A stretch of DNA of 64,000 nt. Origin: Erythrophleum ivorense (Eukaryota; Streptophyta; Magnoliopsida; Fabales; Fabaceae). Positions 49,763 to 61,860 of the stretch are shown piece after piece; positions within the stretch are counted from its first letter, which is position 1; the number at the start of each line of letters is the position of its first letter. The position numbers and the translations under genes were made by a program. Below the pieces are notes generated by a model, which saw only the letters and a program-made list of their open reading frames with translations, ran no database searches and was not told the origin of the DNA. The stretch lies in contig JAIUCV010000005.1 in NCBI GenBank assembly GCA_026724425.1, positions 34,011,784-34,075,783 of the forward strand, given 5' to 3'.

Positions 49763-52700
49763 AATATGACTTAAAGAAGCAACACCAAGCTAGGCTCCTT
49801 GAATGAATTATGTGATGACTCCAAGAGGTTTAAATAGAGTCAAGAATTATGAATGAATAGATAGAATGGAGCCAAGATGATGTTTTCTTAAGGTTGCTTC
49901 ATTAAGTACATTATAGAATCATAAAAGAGCCTTATGAGTCACCTAGCCTTTCTAGTAATTGTGTGGCCTTAGACTTTGCTTTAAGAGTATAATTAGCTTC
50001 CATATGATGTGTTTAGGCCAAGAGGAATGATCTCCATCTTCTTGGATGTGTGAGGTCAAAGGAGAGGATTCAAGACTCAAGAAAAAAGTGTATAAATGCA
50101 AGCAAGATAGCTCTCTCCTCCTTCTCTCATGCATAGTTACGTACTTACATTATCTTGAATGTGTGTATGTATGTTTTAAGTCATGAAAAGTATTTTAGCA
50201 TGATTCTATGTGCCATGGTACCATAATGATGCATTATATTTTTAAATAATGTGTATGATGCTTGCTTTGGTTTGCTTAAGTGTGGTGAAGCCAAGAACCC
50301 TTAACCATGGTGAGGATGAGCCAAAAACCCTTAGAATTGGTTAAGACAAAGTAAAGAATCTTTCAAAAGCGAGGTTGACTCCCAAGAGTAAGGTTGAGTC
50401 CAAGAACTTCTTAAAGAAATGGGTGAGGCAAGTCCAAGATCCACAAGTAAATAGGTGAGACTAATCTACTTACTTGGCAAACTTATGTATGCTATGTATG
50501 ATGTTTTCAAATGTCAAGAATGCTTTTTAAATGATTGCACATGTTAATATGCTTATACATGCATTTGTGAAACTTGTATTGCATGCTTTATGTGTGATTG
50601 AATGGAAGATGAGCTATTGGGATTCTTTGAATCTCATCCCCTCCTCTCCAATGTCTTAACATGCTAGGTGAAACAATTGAGCAAGGTATTGGAAGCCACT
50701 AAGCTTAGAAGAAGAAGATGGGCATCAAAGTATATGAATATGTCTTGTTTTACCTTCTTTTTAGCCATACATATGGCATAAGATGTAATCCTATGATGAA
50801 ATAGTTATGTAACCATATGAACATATGTAAATACCCAAATGTATGATGTATGAATGAAATTTAATATCAAATGTATGAGATAGCATATTTTGAGTATTGA
50901 ATAGCAAGTTTAGCTCTTGAATGGCTAGATAGATTAGTGTAATAATGGAAGTGGAAAGGCTAAATTGAGATGCATGAGGTTTGAGACCATTTGGGCAGTT
51001 CATACAAGTCATGTTCATACTTTTAAACTTGCCCAAGAGGTGCCAACCTCAAGAGGAGGCCATTTGGACCAAAGTGATTCTTGATAGGGAGCAAAAATGA
51101 CTATTTCATGAGGCTATATCACTTTTAGACCAAATGAGCTCTTCTTAATTTGAAACTTAGCATGCATGTAGAGTTTGTTGAGAGATTTTTGAGAAACTAA
51201 AGAACAAATTTTTTAAAGGTCTAGAGAATATTTAATGAATTTTCAAAGTTGAGAAATTTTTTGGTTTTGGTTTGGTATACTGTTCACTCAGGTCTAAAAA
51301 TGAAATCTATCATTTAAGGGGCAAATGATGTCCGATTGCCACAAAATTTTATAGAAAGAAACTAGATGATCCCAATGACTTGTTCCAACTAGAAGCACCC
51401 CATTTAGATTAGAGAGGGAGATACGAATTTTTAAAGATTCTACCCAGTATCAAGCGTTCAAAATGACCTAATGTAGTGTTTGATTGGTTTTCAATGCTTG
51501 GACGTGCCTGAACTAGTCTGAAGTTATTTTTCCTCTATCTAACATCTTTATATTTCTAGATTGATATCATACATGTGCATTTTATTTTTATGGAATTAAT
51601 TGGATATTTTTGAAATTTGCTATAGAAACTTGTGACAGTACCAGTAGTCAGCCTGACCTTCATCCCTTTTTGAACATCAAACATCCTCTGTGTGATGTTT
51701 CATGGCCTAGTCATATTTTTAGAATAAGGTAGACATGTGTAGGTTCCCAGAATGGCAAAGAACACATGATTTTAATTTTTCTATAATTAGTTATGATTTT
51801 CCAAATTTTGTGATAGAAAAGAGGAAATTCTGGTCGAAAATGCAAACATGGGTTTTTTGTGTTCCTTTGCTTTCCATGAGTTGTAGGCCAAATTTGATGA
51901 TAAAAATGAGTTGTATTCATGTATTTAAGTATGAAAATGTGATAGATGAATTCATATGGCCCACGGGACTCTAAAAGAAAAATTTTATCCATATAGAAAT
52001 GCTTCTTGAAACTTAGTCCCTATGCCATTATGTTGCTCCACATAGAAATTATATGAGATGAGGTATATCAATTGCATGAATTGAATCTTAAAAGTATGTT
52101 GTTACATGAGCTACCCTATAAGCTAACACAAACCTTTCCTTTTGATTTCTCTCTGTCTTTCTCAGTCTTAAAACCACAAATAGATAGAGCCGATTCTCTT
52201 GAGCCTAGATACAACAAATAGTATGCAATTACTCTTTTAGAACTCAAACAATTACTCACAAAGGCTAGGAGATTAAATTCCTAGTGTCTCTTTCTTGATT
52301 TCCACTAGTTCTTCTCCTAGTTCCTTTGCATTTCTCAACTCCCCACATTCTAATTCAAGGGTTTCTTACTCATTCTAGGTCAAAACTTCCTTCCTCTCTC
52401 AAGCTCTCAAGTTGGTAGAACCAACATACACAAGAAGCAAAGAAGAAGAAACAAGATACATAAACATCTACCTTGAGTTCTAGCTTCTTTCAAGAGTGAT
52501 TCTCTTTTTCCTTCACCTTCCTTTTTATTCTCCACTCTCCCTCTTCTAAACCAAGCTCAAAACAAAACTAATTCAACAACCAAAACCATAGAAAGAGAGG
52601 GCAAAGAGAGAAGCACAAAATTTTAAGAAGGAGAGCTATGGAAATCTCAAGTTTGCTTACCTTTTCCTTGTTCTTTCTTCCTTCTCTCTTAGCTTGTCTT

Positions 52701-52849
52701 GGTTTCTCTCTCTCTCTCTAGCCTTTTTCTCTGTTTTGGCCGAAGCTTAGGTCAGTTAGAAAGGAAGAGAAACTTTTGGGGGCTTTAAGAAACAAAAATA
52801 CACTTTTTCACGTTTTTTTGGACTAACCCTCTCTACAGCAAAAAATAAC

Positions 52850-53050
52850 CCTCGCTATAGTGAGCACGTATTAGTCCCAGGCACCTGTTCTCACTACAAC
52901 GCATGCTATTGTGAGGAACTCCCTGGTTTTTGTATGGGACGTGAACTCGCTATAACTAGAAGCATTCTCGCTATAACGAATTGGTACATTCGCTATAGCT
53001 AGGTGATTTCTCGCTATAGCGAACAGATACATTCGCTATAGCCGGGTTGT
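52850..53050. repeat. Cluster of TCGCTATAGCGA-like palindromic motifs
   Basis: CTCGCTATAGTGAG, CTCGCTATAAC, CTCGCTATAACGAA, TTCGCTATAGCTAG, CTCGCTATAGCGAAC and TTCGCTATAGCCGG follow one another at irregular spacing in the U3 end of solo LTR copy B. They are absent from copies A, C and D. Confidence 0.8.
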
Positions 53051-53318
53051 AGCTAGCAGACTTAGAAAAATTTTAGAAATTTAGAAATTTTGGTTGTTAT
53101 AACGGCTTTTGCTCATTTGTTATTGTACTCAAGCTATACAACACGTTACTTCTAGGTAACAACCTAGTATTACGTCTAATATATCGATTGTCTATGTCAT
53201 AAAGATTCAACAAAGTTTTACATTGGCTGTCGACTGTCTAACATAACCCTTCTCTTTTTTTCGAGCTTGGGACCGACTATGAAAAAATGATTTACATCAA
53301 AGCTCGTCATAAGCAGAG

Positions 53319-53333
53319 TTCTTAATGGAGCAA
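53319..53333. repeat. LINE target site duplication, right
   Basis: TTCTTAATGGAGCAA, identical to 43282-43296, 10 kb away. It follows the LINE 5' end. Confidence 0.9.
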
Positions 53334-55427
53334 GTATACATTAATTAAATGGAATGAGCAAATATTGACAAATAAAATAAATTATAATATGTAGGTGGAG
53401 CGAGCTTAGATTATTATGCTATGAGCAAACCAAAACAAAATTATAACGTGCTAATAGTGAGTGGAGATAGCAAATAGTAAGCTAATGGAGGTAGTTAGCA
53501 CCTATAGACAAAGTTAGACAATTATATTACTTGTGGGGTGAATTAAATGAAAGTAGAGGATCCTTTAATAGTGGAGAAAGCAAAGTATGCATCAAATAAA
53601 ATAGATAAGGAAAAGAGAAATATATTACCTACTTTATTCTAGTTTAGCTCTTTAGGCCTATGTCCAATCCCCTTAAACTTTAAGAAATTTTTCTTTAATC
53701 AATTAATAGTATTATAAATAGATGGTTTCATGTGTTCACCATTGATACTAGTTTTACAAATTCACCTTAAACTTTACAGGTTTCCTATAACTCATCTTCA
53801 ATTAATTCTCTTAACTTGAGATTTACAACAGTAATTTGAAAGAACAATTTTCCCTTTAAATAAGGTACTTTATGCTTAAAATTGCTTCTTATAAGCTGAT
53901 AAACCAGAGATTAAGAATATAGATTTTCTCTTAACACGATGCTCACAATAATCTTCAACAATTGTTTTACATTTGCTTTTAGGTCTTTCATGTATTTATA
54001 GATCTTCAATGACTCTTAGCCGTTAGAGATAAAATAATGGTGGCAATGGCTTTTTGGTTGGAATAGAGGAAGTATGTCTCCAATGTTCATAAACTTTCAT
54101 CTTTTGCAACAATTGGCAGCATAAGTAATTCCTTCCAAGTAATCTATTTTGTTTAATCTTCATAAATGTTATTAAATGATCATTTCATAGGTTAGAGAAA
54201 GATTGTTATCTTTTTATAACAAAAATAGTTACAGAAGAGAGAGAGGCAAAGAGAGTGAGGCTCTTATCTTATGTTTGCACTTTGTTTAAACAAAAATGAT
54301 ACAAGATTTGTCACATGTATATAAATGATTTTGATTTTAGATAATAAAGACACAAACATGGGCCAACAACAAATGTGCTTTTATATAAATGAATTTTGAT
54401 TTTTGTTATCACCAAAGTTGCTAGTCAACTATGGCCCAATAGTAATATGGTGTGTTTTTGCCGATTATAATTGCAAGTTAGTAATTTTTCCTTCCTTTGG
54501 ACAATCTCAAAGCTCTGCATTGGCTTGGGGAGTTGTTTTTTGCATGGCGTTTATTTATGACTGTGGTAATGTAGTGGTATGGATGTCATAGTTTTGCTCT
54601 TTTGGTAATTTAGCTATGTTATGATTCATGTGGGTTGTTTCTAGAATTATAGTTGAACATAAAAAGCACAGTCTTATTTGATCCCACAGAGGTTGGTTGG
54701 ACTTGTCTTTAGAATCATTTAAGAAGTTAATACAATTTCGATATGTTAAAATAGTTAATGTTGTCTACCTTATACCTTTTTTTTATTACAACTTCTTCTA
54801 ATTTTTATTTGCATGTCTTCATTGGTTTTTTCGAATTGGGAAACCATCAATATCTAAAGGACTCCTTGGAAGAATGCAGCAACCTTATGCATCTTTGCGT
54901 AGCAAGTTGCTTAAATCATGCCCCAACAATGGCCTAATTTTTCACATGAAATTCTTTTAACAAATGTTTCTTTTGTATATTGTTATATCAAAATTGACCA
55001 TATGAAGAAGACATGGAAGTCATGTCTCTTGTGTCCTAGACGCTTATATAGCTTTAGAGCATGAAAAGGAATTTGTCTAAGTCTCAATACTACTAATTTT
55101 ATCGTTGTCTTTGAAGCAGAAAGGCTAGCATGTAAATTTTTTTTTTGGTTGGTTACTGCATTCTCCTATTTGCTTTGAAACAGTAAACAAAATTAAAGCA
55201 TGTATGTGCTTATAGCTACTAGGGTCTTCCTGTAAGAAATTAAGATATCTGTGAAATAGCTAATCCGTTAATTCATGGGTTGAACTCTGTGATTCATGGC
55301 TGGACTTAAATGACTAGATTTTGAAATCCAAACAATCAAAGGAACATAAAGCTCTGTATGAATATACTTCTTGCTCATATGGAATGTAAGCATATAAGAA
55401 ATAGGGAACACATGATTCAGTATAAAA
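53334..55427. other. Intergenic DNA, no gene seen
   Basis: AT-rich sequence between the LINE and solo LTR copy D. Short frames only, with no recognisable motifs. Confidence 0.6.
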
Positions 55428-58400
55428 TGTAATGTCTAGTTTTCGTTAAATGATAGAAACGAGCTAGTTTTCAAAGCAAGTCCCCTAAAATGAATTAGTT
55501 AAGGTCCTAAAAAATTTGAGTAACATTTTAAACTCCTAAAAATGAGAATCTTTAGCTCAGACAAAAAGAAAAATGGAGCTAGAATGAAGAAACGAAATTT
55601 AACGAAAAACTTACGAAACGTAATGTTATTTTCATAATTTTGAGTAAATTTTGGAATTCATATAGGAGGGCTTTTTAAATGAAGTTTTGAGTTCTTCGGG
55701 GTTCTCACAGGCCCTGAAAACCATTGGAAGCCCCAGGACAGTTAAAACCCCTCCGGTGGATATTTTCTAATATTGGTGTACCTGAACTTTGACAAATTCG
55801 TTCGGGAAGGTTTTATCTCTGATTTGAGTGACTTTAAAGGCATTTTACTAAATTGAGAACCTAAATTTTATAATGGAAAAGATGGTTCTCAAAAAGGAGC
55901 TAAAATGAATTAGAAATGAAAATGCCAAAAACGAAGGGCAAAATAGGAATTTTTGAAAAATCTTCCTTCCTCCACTTATATATATAGGGTGCCCCACTCC
56001 CATTCACTTAGCTTCATATTTTTCTGCCCTAAACTAGAGAAGAAACCCTAGGAGAGTGGCGCACAAGAGGAAGAGGAAGAGAAGGAGAAATCAAAGTTTG
56101 AAGGTATGGAATTTGATGGTTTTTTATGCTTTTTCCTTTCCAAACCTCTTCTTTTCCATTCTCCTTTATTTCTTATGATTATATTGAAGTATATTGATCT
56201 TTTTTAAGGGAGAAATTAAGGGAAAAATTCGGATTTGAAGAGAGGAGGCCAAAGAAGACAAGATTCAAGTGAGAAAATAAGGAAAAATAAGGTAATTTCT
56301 TTTTCTACGGTTTCTATCCCTTGTTCCTCTTCTCTCCCTATTTCACCCCACTCAAACATTCATGGGAGGGCTTGGTTTTTAGGCATAACTAAGGGTGATT
56401 CTTAGGAAAGAGAGTGTGGAGAATAAGAATATGCAAAGAAAATTAACAAATAACTATGAAAATTCAAGATGCAAATTCTAGGGTTTCATATGTTCCTTGT
56501 AAAATCTGATTTGATACCTTGATTTTTATGCCTAAATGAGAGTTTAAATGAGCTCCTAAGATCCCTAGAAGTCTCCCTATGTGCTTCCTCCATCAAGAAA
56601 ACAAACCAAAGTCTATGAAGGCTAAATTCTTCCATTGTCTCGGCCTAAAGGGGTTTGAATACCTAGGGAGAGTTTTAAATTTTTCTAAACCCATTTTTGA
56701 GTCATATATGATGAGTGAAGTTGAGGGGAGGCCTTGGAAAAAATTTAGAAACCATAGAAAGTGAGTTGCCCTTATATGTTCCATAAAATGACCTAAAGAA
56801 GCAATATGTAGTTAGGCTCTTTATTTTAATTGTATGAGGACTCTAAGAGGCTTAAAAGGAGTCAAGAATCATATATGAAAGGAAAGAAAGGAGCCTAGAA
56901 TTTATTTGATGGGTGTTGCTTTATTAGGTGCATTCTTGGAACCATAAAGGGGTTAATGAGCCAAGTTAGTGTCTAAGCAAGTTGTATGGCCTTAGAATTA
57001 ATTTCATAAACCTAATTGGCTTCCATAAATTGTGTTTAGGCCAAGAGAAATCATTCCCACACCTTTGTTTGTGTGAGGCCGAGGAAGGGAGAGCAAATCC
57101 AAGGAGAAAAGTGTATGGTTGTATCCAAGGTAACTCATTCCTCCTTCTCTCATGCATGAATGTATGCTTTACTTGTCTTTGAATGTGTGTATGTTTGTTT
57201 CAAACCATGAAAAGTATTATGGCATGATTTCATATGCCGTGATACCATGATGATCCATTATATTTTTAAATGATGTTATTATATGTGCTTGGGTTTGCTT
57301 GAGTGTAGTGAGGCTAAGAACCCTTAGCTATGGTGAGGATGAGCCAAAAACTTTTAAAGTTTGGTTGAGACAAAGTAAAGAGTCTCCCAAAAATAAGGTT
57401 GACTCCTAAGAGTAAGGTTGAGTCTAAGAACCTCTTAAAGAATGGGTGAGGCAAGTCCAAAATTCATAAGTAAATGGGCGAGGCTAATCCACTTACTTGG
57501 CAAGCTTTTGTATACTATATATGACTTATTCAAATGTTAAAAATGTCTCTTGAATGATTGCACATTCTATGATACTCATGCATGTATTTTTAAGATTGGT
57601 TTTGCATCTTTTATGTGTGATTGAAAGGGAGATGAGTTATTGGGATTTTTTGAATCTCATTCCCTCCTCTCCAATGTTTTAACATGCTAGGTGAACAAAA
57701 AGAACAAGGAAATAAAAGCCAACCTATTGAAAGATGAGAGTATGCCATCAAAGTGCATGGAATTTATTTTTTAATACCATATAGATGGCAAATGATGTAA
57801 TCTATGGTTGTATATGTCCTATGATGTTATGAACATATATAATTATGTTAATGTATCATGTATAAATGAGAGTTAAGGTTGTATGTATAGGAATGCTTAT
57901 CTTAAACATGTAATGACAATTTTGCATTATGGGAATGTATGTATAAATGAAAGTGGAATGACCAAATTGAAATGTATGAGGTTTGAGACCCTTTTGGGCA
58001 GTTCATATAAGTCATATTCATGCTTTTAAACTTGCTCAAGAGGTGCCAAACATCAAGGGAAGTCATTTGGACATTTTGGTATCTTGTATGGAGCAAAAAT
58101 TGACCATATTGAAAATTTATACCATTTTTTGTCCAAATGAACTCTTCTTGATCTAAGATTTGGCATTCATTTAGAGCTTGTTGAGAGCTTTTTAGGAAGC
58201 TAAAGTATAGAATTTTTGGAGGTCTATAAAATATTTGATAAAATTTTAAAGTTGGGAAAAATTCTAAATTTGGTCAGGTTACTGTTCATACTGATTCGAA
58301 AATAAATTCTGTCACTCAGGGGCTAAATGATGTCCAATTGCTACAAAATTTTATAGAGAGAAACTAGACACTCCCAATGACTTGTGTCAACTAAAAGCAC

Positions 58401-59109
58401 CCCATTTGGATGTCTAGAGAGAGATATATGAATTTTTAAAGTTTTTGTCCAGTATCAGGCGTTTAGGCTGACCTAGGTTATTATTTTATTAGTTTTCGAT
58501 GCTTGGATGTACCTAAAATGGTTTGGAGTTATTTTTTTCCTCTAGCTAACATCTGTAGATTTCCATATTGGTATCATTTGTTTAGATTGGATTTTTTTGG
58601 AATTAATTAAATATTTTTTAAATTTATAGCAGAAACCTATGACAGTACCAATAGCTAGCCAGACCTCTATACTTTTTCGAATGTTAAACGTTTTCTATGT
58701 TGTGTTTCATGTTTGAACATATTTTTAGCATAAAATAGATATGTGTATCTTTCTAGAATGGAAAAGAATGCATGATTTCAATTTTTTTAAAATTAGTTAT
58801 GATGTTTCAAAGTTTGTGACAGAGAGGGAAATTCTGGCCAAAATAACATCTATGAATTTTATGTACTTCCTTGCTTTGCATGAGCTCTAAGAAAATTTTG
58901 GGGATTAAAATGATTTGTATTTATATAATTAAATATGAGAATATGATAAATGAGCTCACAGGGTCTACGGGACATCGAATAAAAAATTTATACGCAACGC
59001 AATGGTAAAATATTTATTATTTTAATTGCTTTTTCTTGCTCCTTATGTGAGATGCGTAGATTAAAGTATAAGAATAGCATGAGATAAGTTATGAAATTAT
59101 GGTGTTACA
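55428..59109 (+). mobile_element. Solo LTR, copy D (3.68 kb), perfect TAAAA duplication
   Basis: It begins TGTAATGTCTAG and ends GGTGTTACA. It is flanked by TAAAA at 55423-55427 and TAAAA at 59110-59114, an exact 5-bp duplication. It aligns along its length with copy C, with the same TATA at about 55977, the AAACCCTAGGAGAGTGG block after it, and the same GTGAGG...CCAAGAACC repeats near 57300-57480. It proves that the unit is a complete insertion in its own right. Confidence 0.88.
56593..56784 (-). other. 63-codon antisense ORF in solo LTR copy D
   Basis: Same position, orientation and exact length as the ORFs in copies A and C. The shared core is LWxLxFFQGxxSxxxIIxDxK. A second antisense start, MHERRR(N/R)EL, is also shared by copies C (50134) and D (57157), but in copy A it stops after ten codons. 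Confidence 0.35.
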
Positions 59110-59114
59110 TAAAA

Positions 59115-60748
59115 CATTGCCTTTAAGGAGAAAAAGCATTTCCTATGTCAAATCAACAATTGAAGATCTTCAAATATAGGAAAGTAAGATCAGTTGTAAC
59201 AATTTTTAGACCACAAAGATAATATTGAAGAGCACTTTAAGGTTAGTCAAGTTACTTTCATGAATATTTTTTATTTGATTCATGTAAATATTAAATTGCA
59301 TTTAGTCATTCAGTAACAGGTATGTGTTTAATGAAATACATCAATATCATATTAATAATTAGATCAAATTAATAATTTTGGTTGCTTCGTATTTTGGCCA
59401 AATTAATTGATAATTAAATTAATTATCAACAAAACAAGTATGAATTATGCCATTGAATAGGCTTTTCATGGTGTTTGTAACATATTATACAAGGATTGAC
59501 AAGGCTCTCATATGGTGCTTATTGATTTTGGGCTAAAAATTTCATTTTGTATACATTGATTGATTCTTGCTTTGGTTTCATAGCATGGAAATATTTCTTA
59601 TTTTTTTACTACTACTATTTTCATTGAATCATTGGGAGTAATAACAATATTATTATAAGGTGGCATTATTATTCTCATTTTGATTTGGAAGGATCTTGTT
59701 TATATTGAATTTAGGCATTGATTCCATTGGAAGTAAAGTATGCAGATTGTGAGTTGGAGAGGCTAAGTGTATTATTTTCTTATCATTTAGTTAACTCTAA
59801 AATTATTCATGTTCCAAAATTCATTTGTCATGCATTCTTTTACACATTGCATATATGTTATAGGAACTCTTATCTAATGAGTAATTTTTTACTCTCATGA
59901 ATCCAAAGCACTAACTCTTTATTGGCATATATGCTTCCATAGTGTTTCTAAATAATTTTTTTGTTCCATAATGTTTCAGACAAATTTTATTTTATTTTTT
60001 ATTTATATTTGTGATTTTGGTTGGATTGAATTTTATAGAAAAATTGGTAGTTGTAGTATATTATTGTTTTGCTATTCGCTCAATTGTTCAACACAATAAT
60101 ACCAAGCTTCGGCTTTATCATGATTTCACTCTGAGCCTTTGTAGACTTTTTTAGGTGACTCTTTTGAATGGCTTTATAATTATAAGTAATTGTCTTTATT
60201 TGACTATTTAATATTCAACTTAATAATATATGTTTATTAGAGTGGTTTTGCCTATTTTTTCATTGTTCTCTCTCGTACTTGAGTATTCATGCAACTATGT
60301 GTTCCTTGGAAGGAGTGGCATTCACTTGTCATTGTTAAAGATTTTATATGAGCCTATTCTACTTTCTAGATTTTAGAAGGATCATTAGTCTTGCATATTA
60401 ATTATTTGGAGTGTGAAGTGATTCATTATAAATAAAAATGTGCATGCTTTATGATCTCTAATCATTAAAGAGAAACATAAACATTTAGATGGTTCGAAGT
60501 TGCCTACCATTATCTCAAATGAAGACATCTCCAACACAGATGTTCTACTATTACTCCATGGTCAACAAACTTGGTGAACTCCATATGCCTCTAACCATAA
60601 CAAAATGGGAGGGGTCAAAACCTTCGTTGACCCTAAAGTAATTTTAAGGGAGAATTATAGTTAAGGATTCAAAGTTAAAAAAAAAAATTATTTTGAAAAG
60701 CCTGTTATCATTGTTTTCAGATAGATGAACATTAACTTTAAGTAAAAT
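59115..60748. other. Intergenic DNA, no gene seen
   Basis: AT-rich, with only short frames and no clear repeats. Confidence 0.6.
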
Positions 60749-61860
60749 CACTACAAAAAAATAGATCTTTAGTAACGACTTTTAGTGGCGACTTAAAAAA
60801 ATGGTTGCTGAAAAAATATTTTTAGCAACGACTTTATTAAGTTGTCACTAAAAATTGTCACTACAAAAATATTCTTGATTCTGAAAATATTTTTAGCAGC
60901 GACAAAAAAAAAATAGTCACTAAAACTATTTAGTAGCAACAAAAAAGTCGCTGCTAAATATTTTTTGCGGCGACATCGACATAGTCGCCGCTAAATAACT
61001 TTTTAGTGGCGAAGTTTTTGTCATCATTAAATGCTCTAGTGCATAAATTTTGTTAAATAAAAAACATAACTTTTAGTGGTGATAGAATTTGGTTGTCACT
61101 AAAATATAGCATTTAGCGACGATACAATTGGTCGTCACTAAAAGTCTAAATGCCCATTATCTATCATGACAAAACTTTTAGCGATCACCAGATTTAGTCG
61201 TCGCTAAAACAGAACTTTTAGCGACTATTAGCTTTAGTCGTCGTTAAAGTATGATTTAGCGACGACTAAAGGTGGTTGTCACTAAAAGTTTAAATGCCCA
61301 TTATCTATCATGATAAAACTTTTAGCGACCACCAGATTTAGTCGTCGCTAAAACAGAACTTTTAGCGACTATTAGCTTTAGTCATCGCTAAAGTGTGATT
61401 TATTGACGACTAAAGGTGGTTGTCATTAAAAGTCTAAATGCCTATTATCTATCATGACAAAAATTTTAGCGACCACTAGATTTTGTCGTCGCTAAAACAG
61501 AACTTTTGGCGACTATTAGCTTTAGTCGTCACTAAAGTGTGATTTAGCGACGACTAAAGATAGTCGTCACTAAAAGTCCAAATGCCCATTATCTATCATA
61601 TTACTGACAAAACTTTTAGCGACCACTAGATTTGGTCGTCGCTAAAAGATACCTTATACCGGCGACCAATTTAGTCACTACTAAAAGTTTTGGCGCTAAA
61701 GTTTTTTATCAAATAAAAATATTTGTGCCAAATCTTTTAGCGACGATTGTATTCGTCGCTAAAAGTTAGCTTTTAGCGGCGGCTAAAATAGTCGCCACTA
61801 AAAGTTTTGACATAAAATTTTTTATTTATTAAAAATTTTTGCATGAAATATTTTTGTAAC
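60749..61860 (+). mobile_element. CACTA-like transposon 5' end with subterminal repeats
   Basis: CACTACAAAAAAATAG at 60749 is a canonical CACTA (En/Spm) terminal inverted repeat start. Many direct and inverted copies of TTTAGTGGCGAC / TTTAGCGACGAC / GTCGTCGCTAAA follow, as in CACTA subterminal regions that bind the transposase. No matching ...TTTTTTGTAGTG end is found before 64000, so the element either runs past the window or has lost its right end. No transposase is seen in the visible part. Confidence 0.7.
61140..61690. repeat. Four 144-bp tandem repeats in the CACTA-like element
   Basis: AAATGCC(C/T)ATTATCTATCATGA recurs at 61148, 61292, 61436 and 61580, exactly 144 bases apart. Each unit holds TTTAGCGAC motifs facing GTCGTCGCTAAA, so each can form its own hairpin. 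Confidence 0.93.

Larger units (their letters stand above)
48388..52106 (+). mobile_element. Solo LTR, copy C (3.72 kb), nested in copy B
   Basis: Ends are TGTAATATCC...GTTACA. The flanks are AGAGC (48383-48387) and TGAGC (52107-52111), one mismatch. Removing it and one flank rejoins copy B as GTGGAGAGCTACC, matching GTGGAGAGAGCTACC in copy A (11850). A TATA-like TATATATATGAGG lies at about 48957, 570 bases from the left end, followed by AACCCTAGGGAGAG. The long remainder (3.1 kb) would be R/U5. No internal retroelement region is present. Confidence 0.82.
46273..53101 (-). mobile_element. Solo LTR, copy B, inside the LINE (itself interrupted)
   Basis: It starts TGTAACACCATAATG at 46273, preceded by GCGGC (46268-46272). 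It ends ...GTTATA at 53101, followed by ACGGC (53102-53106), a 5-bp duplication with one mismatch. The left part (46273-48387) matches copy A in the same orientation. It is interrupted at GTGGAGAGC/TGAGCTACC by copy C (48388-52106) and continues to 53101. Without the nested copy it is about 3.1 kb. Its last part (52740-53101), equivalent to U3, does not resemble copy A and carries CTCGCTATAGCGA-type motifs instead. Confidence 0.78.
43297..53318 (-). mobile_element. RTE-clade LINE, interrupted by nested LTRs
   Basis: On the minus strand the element begins at about 53318 (CATAGTCGGTCCCAAGCTCG). It continues to the 5' part at 53107, is cut by a solo LTR (46273-53101), and resumes at 46272 with the start of the coding region. 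It ends at 43297 in (TTG)n preceded by GCCGACCTCATTTAGTGAGA, the usual 3' tail of plant RTE elements. A perfect 15-bp duplication, TTCTTAATGGAGCAA, flanks it. The LINE itself is about 3.2 kb, so it was close to full length when it inserted. Confidence 0.92.

Noticed and set aside
50791..58096. Second and third antisense ORFs shared by LTR copies C and D (50791-51036, 57902-58096, and the MHERRR frames)
   Set aside because: Start, length or frame differ between copies, and in copy A the MHERRR frame stops after ten codons. Only the 63-codon ORF keeps its exact length.
48388..59109. Copies C and D as the two LTRs of one complete retrotransposon with the 3.3 kb between them as internal region
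   Set aside because: C is nested in copy B and has its own flanks (AGAGC/TGAGC), while D has a different perfect duplication (TAAAA). The DNA between them includes the end of copy B and the LINE, and there is no gag-pol.
61140..61690. CRISPR-like array
   Set aside because: Regular 144-bp tandem units without spacers, in a plant genome and inside a CACTA-like end.
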